Position numbers and translations under genes: made by a program. A DNA stretch of 32,275 bases from Anaerolineae bacterium (GTDB lineage Bacteria > Chloroflexota > Anaerolineae > JAAYZQ01), in assembly GCA_016926595.1 (NCBI GenBank), contig JAFGOG010000264.1, positions 1 through 32,275 of the forward strand. The letters are read 5' to 3'. Positions 24,425 through 32,275 of the stretch are shown here, in pieces; position 1 is the stretch's first letter, and each line of letters opens with the position of its first letter. The notes beneath the pieces were generated by a model. The model worked only from the letters and a program-made list of their open reading frames with translations. It ran no database searches and was not told the DNA's origin.

Positions 24425-26284
24425 CTAGAACAGGCGCAGGTCCTCCACCCCCACACCACGCGCCAGCCAGTCTACGCCCAGGAAGGTAAACAACACGGCG
24501 ACCAGTCCAGCGATGGCCAGCCAGGCCAGCCAGCGTCCTTGCCAACGCAGCCGGCGCCGAACATGCCAGTACAGGGTGTAGATCAGCCACACAACCAGCG
24601 TCCACACCTCTTTCAGATCCCAGTTCCAATAGCGACCCCATGCCATCTGCCCCCACACCATACCGAGCAGCATCGATAGGGTCAACAGCGGATAGCCAAC
24701 AGTCGCTGCCCGCTCCAGGAGCCTCTCTGCGTTGGGTCGTTCGGCCGGGCTGAATAGCCAGGCGGCGCCTACTGCTCCAGCCATTGCCAGGGCGCCATAA
24801 GCTATCACTGCCGTGCCCACATGCAGCGGAAACCACACCGAGTCTAGTAGAGGCAACCCCCAGTGGTTGCCCGTCGGCTGGACGCCAGGCACACCCAGCA
24901 AGGCGTAGGCAGCCAGCGCTACTGCGAGCCCCAGCGTGAGCGTTTGTGCCGTCCTGTTGCCTCTGCCTTTTGCTGCCAGCCCGATGGCCACTGCGGCCAG
25001 TGCCGTCGCCAGGGCAAAAGCCAGCGCGACCTGGCGCTCTGTGCTCAACGGCCACTGGCTGGCCCGCAACCCCAGTCCGGCCAGCAGACCGGTCAGAACG
25101 ACTGCCACGCCAAGAGCGAGCCATGTGCCGATCGGCCGGGCAGCGACGCCCATCTGCCCGTTTGTCCCTTCTGTATTTCCGGCTGACGGTTGCGGAGGCA
25201 GCGCGGTCCCGATCTCCTGAAAACAACCCGCCTCTGGCGGTTTCTCGAGGGCCCGCCGTTGATCAGGAGCCCGCGGCAGCCATAGTGAAGCCAGCACAGC
25301 CGCCAGCAGCAGGCCGGCGGCACCCACGGCTGCGCCAAAGGTCGGGTCTCGGCTTACGTGCCATATGGTATAGTTGCTTAGCCGCAGCGTGATGGGCACA
25401 CCCCGCACCTGGATCTGCTCGCCATCGCTGACCAGGCCGGACCCAAGGGGTATAGAGCTGGCGCCGCTCGTGTCTAACGCCTCCACGTACAGGGCCGGCC
25501 CATCCGTCCGGTAGGCCAGCCGCAGGCAGAGTTCCTCTGTGGGTAGGGTCACCTCCTGGATCTGATCTCCGGCCAACGCTGCGGAGAAAGTGCCTTCTGG
25601 GGTGATCACCTCCGCAGCCGGGCCATAGCCCTGCAGGTAGAAGGTAATGCTGTGAAAGCTTGCCGGGTGATTGATGTGCACTGTCTCGGTCACAGCCGGC
25701 GAGCCTTCTGCCATGAGAACCAACGATGCTCGGTAGTCAAGGGGCTGCCCGTTCAAATCCGCGGCCAGCGGGCCTGTTCTCACAGCAAAGTTACAGTCCC
25801 GATCAGGGCAATAAGCTTGCCCTGGCAATAGCTTGACTCCGGTTTCCTCCACCGCCAGTGCTGGCCGGGCAGAAATGGCGATGACCAGCACCACAGCAGC
25901 CAGGTGGCTCAGCAAAGAAGTAGCCTGGTGCACGGCATCGGGTCGGGTGCCGGCCGGTGTTCGGGTGAGGGAGTGCCACAAGCGCGGCAAGCGTTGGACA
26001 GTGCAAACCAGGGTATTCAATAGCAGGGCGGCCAACAGTGCCAGGAACCAGGAGGTTTGGTAGGCGTCGAATAGACCCAAGGCATCGAAGAGCCTGGTGC
26101 TCCTGCCGTAGCGCAGCGTCACCGCCGCCAGCCACGGCTCGCGGGCAGCCGCCTCGGCCGGCGCCTGCGGAAATAGGCTGGCAAGAACTGTTACCACGAG
26201 CAACGTCGCCAATAAAAAGGCTGCCAACCACGTGTTGCCCAACGTTCGCCACACCATTCCGATCAAACGCCTCACCCTGCGCAT
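24425..26284 (-). CDS. ResB-CcsA fusion, system II cytochrome c biogenesis protein
   Basis: A 619-residue membrane protein joining a ResB-like half (about 1-330) and a CcsA/CcmC-like half (about 375-619). The N-terminal half has helices at 14-40 and 65-85, a large external domain and a helix near 305. The C-terminal half has six to eight helices with a tryptophan-rich WD-like loop, GMVWGQMAWGRYWNWDLKEVW, and nearby histidines (for example PLHVGTAVIAYG and LYWHVRRR) suited to heme handling. CcsBA proteins carry heme outward and attach it to CxxCH of apocytochromes. The ATG at 26284 is preferred over a GTG at 26305, which would leave almost no leader after the predicted promoter. Its next-door gene encodes a CxxCH protein. 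Confidence 0.88.
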   Translation of the reverse strand: MRRVRRLIGMVWRTLGNTWLAAFLLATLLVVTVLASLFPQAPAEAAAREPWLAAVTLRYGRSTRLFDALGLFDAYQTSWFLALLAALLLNTLVCTVQRLPRLWHSLTRTPAGTRPDAVHQATSLLSHLAAVVLVIAISARPALAVEETGVKLLPGQAYCPDRDCNFAVRTGPLAADLNGQPLDYRASLVLMAEGSPAVTETVHINHPASFHSITFYLQGYGPAAEVITPEGTFSAALAGDQIQEVTLPTEELCLRLAYRTDGPALYVEALDTSGASSIPLGSGLVSDGEQIQVRGVPITLRLSNYTIWHVSRDPTFGAAVGAAGLLLAAVLASLWLPRAPDQRRALEKPPEAGCFQEIGTALPPQPSAGNTEGTNGQMGVAARPIGTWLALGVAVVLTGLLAGLGLRASQWPLSTERQVALAFALATALAAVAIGLAAKGRGNRTAQTLTLGLAVALAAYALLGVPGVQPTGNHWGLPLLDSVWFPLHVGTAVIAYGALAMAGAVGAAWLFSPAERPNAERLLERAATVGYPLLTLSMLLGMVWGQMAWGRYWNWDLKEVWTLVVWLIYTLYWHVRRRLRWQGRWLAWLAIAGLVAVLFTFLGVDWLARGVGVEDLRLF

Positions 26285-26319
26285 CGCATCAGTTCCTTGC
26301 CCCACGAGTCACCATTGCC

Positions 26320-26348
26320 ATTATACTACCATTCCCACTTTTTGTGAA
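26320..26348 (-). promoter_or_regulatory. Sigma-70-type promoter of the CcsBA/AmmeMemoRadiSam operon
   Basis: On the minus strand TTCACA (26348-26343) and a perfect TATAAT (26325-26320) are separated by 17 bases. Transcription would begin near 26313, about 29 bases before the ATG at 26284. Confidence 0.75.
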
Positions 26349-26359
26349 GCAGCCCCGTT

Positions 26360-26535
26360 GCCTGACGGTTGTGGCGCTGCCAACCTACTCGCAAGTTGCG
26401 CTTGGTCGAGCTGTTGTGGAAGTACCTGTGCGGCGCCAAGTGACGCATATTCATCTCTTCCAGTCAGTCGGCGCACTCTTTGAAGCGGTCGAAGCGTTCT
26501 TTGCGGACTTCGCCCAGCAAGTCCTTTCGGTTATC
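26360..26535 (+). pseudogene. IS630-family transposase, decayed C-terminal fragment
   Basis: Translated plus-strand pieces read VVALPTYS, then ELLWKYL in another frame, then RRQVTHIHLFQS, ALFEAVEAFFADFAQQ and VLSVI. They match, from memory, the ending of IS630-type DDE transposases (LPTYSPxLNPIExLWKxLRRQVTHNxLFxS...EAVxxFF...VLSVIG). A frameshift separates ELLWKYL from RRQ near 26429, bases are missing around the catalytic NPIE region, and nothing upstream looks like transposase. No terminal repeats were found. The remnant ends within the stop region of the converging hydrolase gene, marking an old insertion. Confidence 0.65.
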
Positions 26536-27865
26536 TTTCTTGGTCTCCCAAAAATCGGCGCAGGCAGGTCAAAGAGTCCTGAAACATTTGCTGCGTGGTG
26601 ACACTGTCGGCGTTGGTGGAGAAATAGTGAGACAGGCCCTCGTACGCGTGAAACTCGTGAGGTATCCCCTGCCTGTCCAGTTCGTCGGCTAGCTCCACGC
26701 TCTGGGAAAACGGAGACAATTCGTCTTTCTTCCCGTGGAGAAGACACACAGGCGGCAGACCCTCCAGGTGAAAGATGGTCGAATAGCGGAAATAAAGCTC
26801 AGGTGAGCTGTGCGGAAAGCCCAGAGCAATGAGTATCTGGTCAAAGGGTGGACGTGCTTGGGTTGCACCTGTCTCGACGTCGTGGCGGAAGGTGAACCCA
26901 TTGGCCATGCCGCCCAATACCAATGTTACATCCATCTGATCGGTAAGCGCCAACAGGCGATAGGTGTGCAGCGAGGAAAAGCTGGCCCCGACAAGGCCGA
27001 TCCGTTCCGGGTCGGCGTGGGAGGGGAGCCGTCCCTGGCGCAGGTACTCCAAAGCGGTCAGTAGATCGGCAACGTCTTGGTCGATGTCGATGCCGCGCAG
27101 GGGGTAGCAGGCCAGCACACTGAACCCTTCGGCGGCAAAGGGCACCGGCACGATCTCCCAGCCAAGCACCGGCCCGGGCAGTACCAGGAGCAGCGTTGGG
27201 AAGGGACCAACTCCCTGTTCCCGAGTGACCGGTTCGTAAAGCCAACAGTCGTTCACTCTCAGGCCCGCCCGCTCAAAGCTGAAATGGGTGCGCTGAGCCT
27301 CACCAGGCAGCGGCGCGGATGTTTCCACCTCTACCGTAGGGCTGAGCACCAACGAATCGTCTACCAGGATCTGCGAGAGGGTAGCCCGGGCCAACGTCAG
27401 GTCGATCCCCGTGACTTTAGTGCCTGACCGCACGGTCACGGCGTGCTTGTAACACAGTCCGGCGGCGCAAGTCTGATTCAGAGCGTCGTCGTAGCCGCGC
27501 TTGCCAGCCACCGGCACATAGCGGCCCGGTGGCAGGTCGGCGATGTGGTACCTACCATCGGCGTCGCTGATACCGGTGTGCGTATCACCCAAGGGAGAAG
27601 CGACCAAGACCAGGGAGCCGGCGACCGGCTCCCCTTCGGTATTGTGGACTGCGCCGGCAATGGCGCCGGGTGGCTCGTCGGTACGCACCTGTGGCCCGCC
27701 CATTGCCTTGACAACTCGATAATGAACGATATTGCGCAGGCTGGTGATCTTGGGATCGGCGCTGTAGCTGAACCAGGCTAAACCCAGCAGCAAGAGCCCG
27801 GCCACGGAGAACAAGAACCACCAGAAGCGCCTTTTCGATTGTCTCGGCGGCGTTCTCTCTTTCAT
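26531..27865 (-). CDS. Membrane-anchored alpha/beta hydrolase with carboxypeptidase-like regulatory domain
   Basis: A 444-residue protein starting at the ATG at 27865. After a basic N-terminus (about 1-14) one membrane helix follows (15-34, WWFLFSVAGLLLLGLAWF), so the rest is probably outside. Residues about 70-145 resemble a carboxypeptidase regulatory-like beta-sandwich (GAIAGAVHNTEGEPVAGSLV, GRYHIADLPPGRY, VTGIDLTL). Residues about 190-440 form an alpha/beta hydrolase: PTLLLVLPGP, nucleophile GLVGASFSS (GxSxS), an acid in LLHGKKDELSPF and the histidine in EGLSHYF. It resembles dienelactone-hydrolase or acyl-esterase proteins; the substrate is unknown. It has its own promoter and abuts the transposase remnant downstream. 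Confidence 0.8.
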   Translation of the reverse strand: MKERTPPRQSKRRFWWFLFSVAGLLLLGLAWFSYSADPKITSLRNIVHYRVVKAMGGPQVRTDEPPGAIAGAVHNTEGEPVAGSLVLVASPLGDTHTGISDADGRYHIADLPPGRYVPVAGKRGYDDALNQTCAAGLCYKHAVTVRSGTKVTGIDLTLARATLSQILVDDSLVLSPTVEVETSAPLPGEAQRTHFSFERAGLRVNDCWLYEPVTREQGVGPFPTLLLVLPGPVLGWEIVPVPFAAEGFSVLACYPLRGIDIDQDVADLLTALEYLRQGRLPSHADPERIGLVGASFSSLHTYRLLALTDQMDVTLVLGGMANGFTFRHDVETGATQARPPFDQILIALGFPHSSPELYFRYSTIFHLEGLPPVCLLHGKKDELSPFSQSVELADELDRQGIPHEFHAYEGLSHYFSTNADSVTTQQMFQDSLTCLRRFLGDQER

Positions 27866-27919
27866 TATCCCTGTCTTGCTCCCGAATCGCTCGTCACGAT
27901 CAGTTTCCCTGCTCCTCAC

Positions 27920-27948
27920 ATTGTACCCCTGAAGTGGTCAGCCAGCAA
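27920..27948 (-). promoter_or_regulatory. Sigma-70-type promoter of the hydrolase gene
   Basis: On the minus strand TTGCTG (27948-27943) and TACAAT (27925-27920) are separated by 17 bases, placing the start near 27913 and a leader of about 48 nt before the ATG at 27865. Confidence 0.6.
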
Positions 27949-27989
27949 AAAGAGTAGCGTTTTGGAATGCTCATTGGCTTGGCTGTGCT

Positions 27990-28017
27990 TTGTGTCCGGT
28001 TCGGGCTGTGATATAAT
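27990..28017 (+). promoter_or_regulatory. Sigma-70-type promoter of the GNAT gene
   Basis: A perfect TATAAT (28012-28017) with TTGTGT (27990-27995) sixteen bases upstream. Transcription would start near 28024, leaving a short leader that just holds the ribosome binding site AAAGGGAG. Confidence 0.6.
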
Positions 28018-28043
28018 TGCGGATATCAGAAAGGGAGTGCGTT

Positions 28044-28952
28044 ATGGGTATCCGATTTCGCCATTACAACCACCCTGAGGATTACAGGCTTGTGGACGAG
28101 TTTCTCATCCGGCACTATCTGCCAGGAAACGCAGACGGGAATTGGGTCGAGCCCGCGTGGGAGTACATGCACTATCACCCTCTGCTCGACAGTTCATCCC
28201 TGGACAAGATTGGAATTTGGGAAGAGGCGGGGGAGATCGTCGCCGTGGCGCACTATGAGTGGCACCTGGAGGAGGCGTTCTTTCAGTTCCATCCTGCCTA
28301 CAGGTACTTGAGGCAGGAGATGCTTGACTATGCGGAGCAAAGTCTCTATGGCATATCCCGGAAAGATGGCAGAAAGCTGTTGTGCGCCCATGTCAACGAC
28401 AATGATGGCGAGTTCCTGTCCCTGGTCAAGGCGCGCGGTTACGAAAAGGATGTAGAAGAAGCTCGGCCGGTGGCCATGTTCGAGATCCCCGAGCCGTTTC
28501 CCGCCATCAGCCTGCCCGCAGGGTTTTACTTGAAGAGCCTGGCGGACGAGTGCGATTGGGTCCAAGTTAACCGGGTGCTGTGGCGTGGATTCGACAATCC
28601 TGGGGAGCCGCCCACCACAGATGAGGATATCGAGGAACGGAAGAGGATGTTTGATACACCCAAGGCCCGGCGTGACCTGAAAATAGCCGTAAAAGCGCCA
28701 AACGGCGAATTTGCGTCCTTTTGCGGCATGTTTTACGAACCGGCTGGCCAATACGCCTACGTCGAGCCAGTGGCAACCGATCCGGCCTACCGGCGCATGG
28801 GGTTGGGTCAGGCCGCCGTGCTGGAGGGCATCCGCCGCTGTGGCGCGCTGGGCGCGACAGTGGCGTACGTAGGATCGGATCAGGCGTTTTATCTATCCTT
28901 GGGTTTCAAGATCGTTTACACCAGCGAGCGCTGGGTCAAGTTCTTTTCGTGA
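28044..28952 (+). CDS. GNAT-family N-acetyltransferase
   Basis: A 302-residue protein. The ATG at 28044 follows AAAGGGAG; an upstream in-frame ATG at 28017 overlaps the -10 box and is rejected. The C-terminal half has the acetyl-CoA-binding motif A: YVEPVATDPAYRRMGLGQAAV (R/Q-x2-G-x-G/A pattern at about 250-257), then GATVAYVGSDQAFYLSLGFKIV. The N-terminal half (about 1-150) may be a second, degenerate GNAT fold, as in tandem family members. It would acetylate a small molecule or protein amine in the cytoplasm. Its lone position with its own promoter gives no substrate hint. Confidence 0.85.
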   Translation: MGIRFRHYNHPEDYRLVDEFLIRHYLPGNADGNWVEPAWEYMHYHPLLDSSSLDKIGIWEEAGEIVAVAHYEWHLEEAFFQFHPAYRYLRQEMLDYAEQSLYGISRKDGRKLLCAHVNDNDGEFLSLVKARGYEKDVEEARPVAMFEIPEPFPAISLPAGFYLKSLADECDWVQVNRVLWRGFDNPGEPPTTDEDIEERKRMFDTPKARRDLKIAVKAPNGEFASFCGMFYEPAGQYAYVEPVATDPAYRRMGLGQAAVLEGIRRCGALGATVAYVGSDQAFYLSLGFKIVYTSERWVKFFS

Positions 28953-29027
28953 AACCTCCTGCCCCCTGGGACGTCCATTCGGGTACCGGGCGGCCCGCAC
29001 GATAGAGATTGATGGGCGGTTGGCAGC

Positions 29028-30095
29028 TTACCGCGCGGCGCGGTCTTCAACTGCCTTCCTACCATTGTTTTGTTTGTCGAACAGATAATGGGAAACGAGA
29101 TATTCCTGGCCCCGGCGCAGCCCCCAGACCTCCTCGCAGATCAGAAAGAACAACCGCCAGCGAGCCAGCCAGCGGATCTCGTGCTCTTGGCCACAAATCT
29201 GAGCCATGATCAGGCGGACCTCTGTCTGGTAATGGTCGAGCCTGTCCAGCCATGCTCGGAGCGTCCGTGCATAGTGAGTGCCGTCCAGGCGCCAGTGGTC
29301 GATCAGCCGCAGATCGCGCTGGAAATGGAACAGGAGGTCGTCGGAGGGCATCATGCCGCCGGCGAAAAAGTGTCGAGCCATCCAATCATTGGGATTGCCT
29401 GCGTCAAACTCGTAGGCAAACTCGCGGTGGCTAAAGATGTGCACAAATAACAGTCCGCCTGGCCTGAGCCAGCTCGCGATCTGCGACAGCAACAGCTCAT
29501 AGTTCTTCATATGCTCGAACATCTCGATCGACACGATCCGGTCAAACCGGCGTTCGGTCTGAAACGCATTCATGTCGGCGGTGATCACCTTGACGTTGCC
29601 CAAGTCACGCTCGCGGCATCGGGCTTCTATATATTCCCTCTGAGTGTGTGAGTTCGAGACCGCCACCACGTGGCTATGTGGGTAGGATTCAGCAATCCAT
29701 AAGCAGAAGGAACCCCAACCGCAGCCAAGATCCAGCACATCCATGCCGTCTTCCAGACGGGCGCGCTTACACGTCAGCCGCAGCATGGCTTCTTCAGCTT
29801 CGTCGATGGTTGTGACACCCTCCGGCCAATAACAACAACTGTATTTGAGCCGCTTTCCCAGGACAAGTCTGAAAAACTCGGTCGGCACTTTGTAGTGCTG
29901 GCGATTTGGATCGGCAGTGTGAATGGCGATGGGGCTGTGCCTGAGCTTCTGGATCAAGGCTCGCTTTTCCCCAGTCCGTTCTTCAAGGCTCAGCCGGTAG
30001 TGGCGGCGGAGGGTGTTTCTCAGGCTAACCCGGAGCGCTACTCGGATCAGCCAATCGGGTACCCTGTTCGTTTCGGCCAGTTCCATTGTCCACAT
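29028..30095 (-). CDS. CFA/CNMT-type SAM-dependent methyltransferase
   Basis: A 355-residue protein; the ATG at 30095, four bases after the pgl stop, is preferred over an upstream start within pgl. Residues about 65-85 (HYKVPTEFFRLVLGKRLKYSCCYWP) and the SAM motif LDLGCGWGSFCLWIAE (about 120-135) are typical of cyclopropane-fatty-acid synthases. VSIEMFEHMKNYE and the later NDWMARHFFAGGMMPSDDLL resemble the coclaurine N-methyltransferase-like branch, as does the ending RRGQEYLVSHYLFDK. It may methylate a lipid or a small amine. It is shorter than classical Cfa and lacks its N-terminal extension. Translation is probably coupled to pgl. Confidence 0.85.
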   Translation of the reverse strand: MWTMELAETNRVPDWLIRVALRVSLRNTLRRHYRLSLEERTGEKRALIQKLRHSPIAIHTADPNRQHYKVPTEFFRLVLGKRLKYSCCYWPEGVTTIDEAEEAMLRLTCKRARLEDGMDVLDLGCGWGSFCLWIAESYPHSHVVAVSNSHTQREYIEARCRERDLGNVKVITADMNAFQTERRFDRIVSIEMFEHMKNYELLLSQIASWLRPGGLLFVHIFSHREFAYEFDAGNPNDWMARHFFAGGMMPSDDLLFHFQRDLRLIDHWRLDGTHYARTLRAWLDRLDHYQTEVRLIMAQICGQEHEIRWLARWRLFFLICEEVWGLRRGQEYLVSHYLFDKQNNGRKAVEDRAAR

Positions 30096-30099
30096 CGAG

Positions 30100-30915
30100 C
30101 TACATCCGTTTCTGAGCTGCCGCGGCTGGCCCGTGAGGCAACACGCTGGAACGCGTGGCTGCAGCCGCATCCACAAGCCAGGTGATCTGCCCCGCGACAG
30201 GGCGAACGCGCCGGGCGGGCAGGTGCCCCTCGACGTCCGTCAACACTGCTTGCATTATCTCTGCTTTTTCGAGTCCGCTCACAAGAAACAGGACCCGCTG
30301 TGCCGCGTTGAGGGCTGGCAGGGTGAGGGTCACGCGCTCGGTGGGCCGGTTGTCGTATAAAGCTGTCGTTGCCACGGCTAGCCGCTCTGTCTCTTCGATC
30401 GCCTCCGAGTTGGGGAACAGGGAAGCGGTGTGCCCGTCACTCCCCAAGCCCAGCAGCACCAAGCCAAAGCGCGGCCGCGGCTCGCGAAAGAAACGCTTCA
30501 GTTCCCGATCGTAGGCTCGGGCTGCTGCTTTGGGTGCCAACTCGCCGCGCACACGGTGGACATTTTCCGGGGGTATAGGCACATGAGCGATCAGGTTCTC
30601 ACGGGCCAACCGATAGTTGCTGCCGGGATCATTGGGTGGAACACATCGTTCGTCAGCCCAGAAAAGATGGACCTGTGCCCAAGGGATCTGCGAAAGGTAT
30701 GGTTCCTCTGCCAGCAGCCGGTACAGGGCGCCATGTGTCGAACCGCCCGAGAGGGCCACGCCAAAGCGCCCTCGCGACTCGGCAGCTTCGCAGGCCAGGT
30801 TGGCAAGGCGCCGCGCTGCCTCACGCGCTAATGCTTCCGCATCTGGCACGATGACAAGCTCATCATCGATCATCGTTTGCATCCCCTGCTGCGCATCGAG
30901 CGCTCCGCTGATCAT
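30100..30915 (-). CDS. pgl: 6-phosphogluconolactonase
   Basis: A 271-residue enzyme of the DevB/Pgl family (glucosamine-6-phosphate deaminase-like fold) that hydrolyses 6-phosphogluconolactone. Family marks are [17 protein letters not shown] (about 53-69), [25 protein letters not shown] (about 100-125), [27 protein letters not shown] (about 165-185) and [21 protein letters not shown]. The C-terminus carries an alanine-rich extension past the usual end. The ATG at 30915 overlaps the zwf stop as ATGA, so the two are translationally coupled; internal ATGs nearer the usual length (MQTMIDDE) are alternative starts. Confidence 0.93.
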   Translation of the reverse strand: MISGALDAQQGMQTMIDDELVIVPDAEALAREAARRLANLACEAAESRGRFGVALSGGSTHGALYRLLAEEPYLSQIPWAQVHLFWADERCVPPNDPGSNYRLARENLIAHVPIPPENVHRVRGELAPKAAARAYDRELKRFFREPRPRFGLVLLGLGSDGHTASLFPNSEAIEETERLAVATTALYDNRPTERVTLTLPALNAAQRVLFLVSGLEKAEIMQAVLTDVEGHLPARRVRPVAGQITWLVDAAAATRSSVLPHGPAAAAQKRM

Positions 30916-32275
30916 CGTTCATGCTCGCCACAGGCTGTATGCCACTCGCGGCCTTGCCGACCCAGCATCTTGTCCGCTTCCACCGGCCCCCAACTCCCCG
31001 GCTCGTAAGGGGCCAGGGCTGTCGCTTCTGGCTTGGCCCAGTCGGCCAGGATCGGATCTACGATACGCCAGGCCAGCTCGATCTCGTCAGCCCGGGTAAA
31101 GAGGGAGGCGTCGCCCTGCATCGCGTCGAGCAGCAGGCGCTCGTAGGCTTCAGGTAAGGCTGCTGCGCCGAAATCCTCGGCATAGTGGAACTCCATGTCC
31201 ACCGAGCGGGTTCGCATCCCAGCCCCGGGCTCCTTTGCCTCAAAGCGCAGGTGCATCCCCTCGTCTGGCTGGAGGCACAGTGAAAGCACATTGGGCGCGA
31301 TCTGCGCCTCGGATGAGGGTGGAAAGAGGAGGTGGGGAACGTGTTTGAACTGGATGGTTATTTCAGTCGTCTTGGCTGCCAGGCGCTTGCCAGAGCGGAG
31401 GTAAAAAGGCACGCCCTGCCAGCGCCAGTTGTCCACGAAGCACTGGAGGGCGGCATAGGTTGGCGTCTGCGAGTCAGGAGCCACGCCATTTTCTGCACGG
31501 TATCCCCTGTACTGCCCGCGCACGCTCTCGGTGCATTTGCGGACCGCCCGCAGCACCTTAGCTTTTTCGTCGCGCAAGGCACTGGCTTCAAAAAGGGCCG
31601 GGGGTTCCATCGTCGTCAGGGTAAGCAGTTGCAGCAGGTGGTTCTGAAACATGTCTCGAAGCACGCCGGTTTGGTCATAGTACCCGGCACGATGGCCTAC
31701 GCCCTCCTTCTCGGCCACGGTGATCTGCACGTGGTCCACATAGTTCCGGTTCCAGAGCGGTTCAAAGATGGCATTAGCAAAACGGAAGGCCAGGATGTTC
31801 TGAACCGTTTCTTTGCCCAGATAGTGGTCGATGCGATAGATCTGATCTTCGTCAAAGACAGCGTGAACCTGCTCGTTCAACCTGCGGGCGCTTTCCAGGT
31901 CGTGCCCGAACGGTTTTTCGATGATGATATGCGTCCAGCCGGGCTCACTGCGGTTCAGTCCGGCATGCCCCAGTTGCTCGACTATGGTGGGGTAGAGCGT
32001 GGGCGGCGTGGCCAAGTAGAAGAGGCGGTTGCGGCTTGTGCTAATCCGCTCCGCCAGGCGCCGGTAGGTTTCGGGATCATCATAGTCGCCGGCTAGGTAC
32101 GAGACTCGGTCCTCAAAGGTGTACCACAAAGCGCAGACACCCGGCTTGGCCCGGGAATAGTCCTGTACGCCGCCGAAGAGCTGATTGCGGAAAGCCTTGT
32201 CGGATAGTGGGCTGCGCGCCACGCCTAGCACTTGGGAGGCGGCCGGCAGAAATCCCTCGCACCCCAGGGTGTGAA
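30912..32275 (-). CDS. zwf: Glucose-6-phosphate dehydrogenase, N-terminus cut by window edge
   Basis: The frame is open to the window edge; bases 32232-32275 encode [18 protein letters not shown], which aligns with the region after the nucleotide-binding GASGDLxxR motif, so the missing start lies outside. The visible 454 codons include [18 protein letters not shown], the active-site [55 protein letters not shown] and [15 protein letters not shown], all typical of Zwf. It oxidises glucose 6-phosphate with NAD(P)+ in the oxidative pentose phosphate pathway and feeds Pgl, encoded next and overlapping by four bases. A GTG at 32231 is internal, not the start. Confidence 0.95.
   Translation of the reverse strand, partial: HTLGCEGFLPAASQVLGVARSPLSDKAFRNQLFGGVQDYSRAKPGVCALWYTFEDRVSYLAGDYDDPETYRRLAERISTSRNRLFYLATPPTLYPTIVEQLGHAGLNRSEPGWTHIIIEKPFGHDLESARRLNEQVHAVFDEDQIYRIDHYLGKETVQNILAFRFANAIFEPLWNRNYVDHVQITVAEKEGVGHRAGYYDQTGVLRDMFQNHLLQLLTLTTMEPPALFEASALRDEKAKVLRAVRKCTESVRGQYRGYRAENGVAPDSQTPTYAALQCFVDNWRWQGVPFYLRSGKRLAAKTTEITIQFKHVPHLLFPPSSEAQIAPNVLSLCLQPDEGMHLRFEAKEPGAGMRTRSVDMEFHYAEDFGAAALPEAYERLLLDAMQGDASLFTRADEIELAWRIVDPILADWAKPEATALAPYEPGSWGPVEADKMLGRQGREWHTACGEHER

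Noticed and set aside
24403..24459. Longer N-terminus of the radical SAM enzyme
   Set aside because: It overlaps the CcsBA gene and would displace the Tat signal from the N-terminus.
26038..26359. Extended plus-strand protein upstream of the transposase remnant
   Set aside because: This part is antisense to the CcsBA gene and has no transposase-like residues.
32229..32231. GTG at 32231 as the zwf start
   Set aside because: Upstream codons in frame continue recognisable Zwf sequence to the window edge.
1..32275. CRISPR arrays, tRNA, rRNA or an intact insertion sequence
   Set aside because: No regularly spaced repeats, cloverleaf, rRNA segments or complete transposase were recognised on either strand.

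Overview
The window is a GC-rich bacterial chromosome segment with densely packed, mostly minus-strand operons. Gene content (selenocysteine formate dehydrogenase joined to NADH-dehydrogenase-like modules, an AmmeMemoRadiSam set, system II cytochrome c biogenesis, a lone Flp-type pilin, and palindromic repeats containing TGTAGGGGC) suggests an anaerobic or facultative member of the Chloroflexota. This placement is inference; no rRNA or marker gene in the window settles it.

Layout. Positions 1-2540 hold the start of a CDP-alcohol phosphatidyltransferase gene (minus strand, cut by the window edge), a small Flp-type pilin, the ribosome-assembly GTPase rsgA and a UlaG-like metallo-hydrolase. Positions 8254-2678 (minus) form a probable operon: an aspartoacylase/succinylglutamate desuccinylase-type amidohydrolase, an MFS transporter, an auxin-efflux-type carrier, a diaminopimelate-decarboxylase-like enzyme and a two-hotdog acyl-ACP thioesterase-like protein. 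A hairpin-rich spacer separates it from the next operon.

Positions 18432-8417 (minus) form one operon with a consensus-like promoter, an inverted repeat over the -10 box, and a leader of about 185 nt with mutually exclusive pairings and an intrinsic terminator. It encodes a regulatory block (DRTGG-type, CBS + HATPase, DRTGG, PHP) followed by HndA/NuoE-like, HndB-like and NuoF::GltD fusion proteins, a formate dehydrogenase catalytic subunit and a ferritin-like protein. The formate dehydrogenase is a single 900-residue protein: an in-frame TGA at the active-site position is followed by a textbook bacterial SECIS hairpin. Together these look like a soluble, multi-flavin NAD(P)-linked, possibly electron-bifurcating, formate dehydrogenase. 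They occupy the genetic setting that usually carries the [FeFe] hydrogenase HydABC/HndABCD.

Positions 26348-19235 (minus) form a second notable operon with its own promoter: a ResB-CcsA cytochrome c biogenesis fusion, an AmmeMemoRadiSam radical SAM enzyme with a Tat signal and an inserted CxxCH motif, a Memo-AMMECR1 fusion with a lipoprotein signal, and a membrane-embedded spermidine-synthase-like protein. It looks like a complete AmmeMemoRadiSam system moved outside the membrane and possibly wired to c-type heme. An IS630-type transposase remnant lies just upstream. The right end holds a membrane-anchored esterase-like hydrolase, a GNAT protein, a CFA/CNMT-type methyltransferase, and pgl and zwf of the oxidative pentose phosphate pathway (zwf is cut by the window edge). 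No tRNA, rRNA, CRISPR array or intact mobile element was seen.
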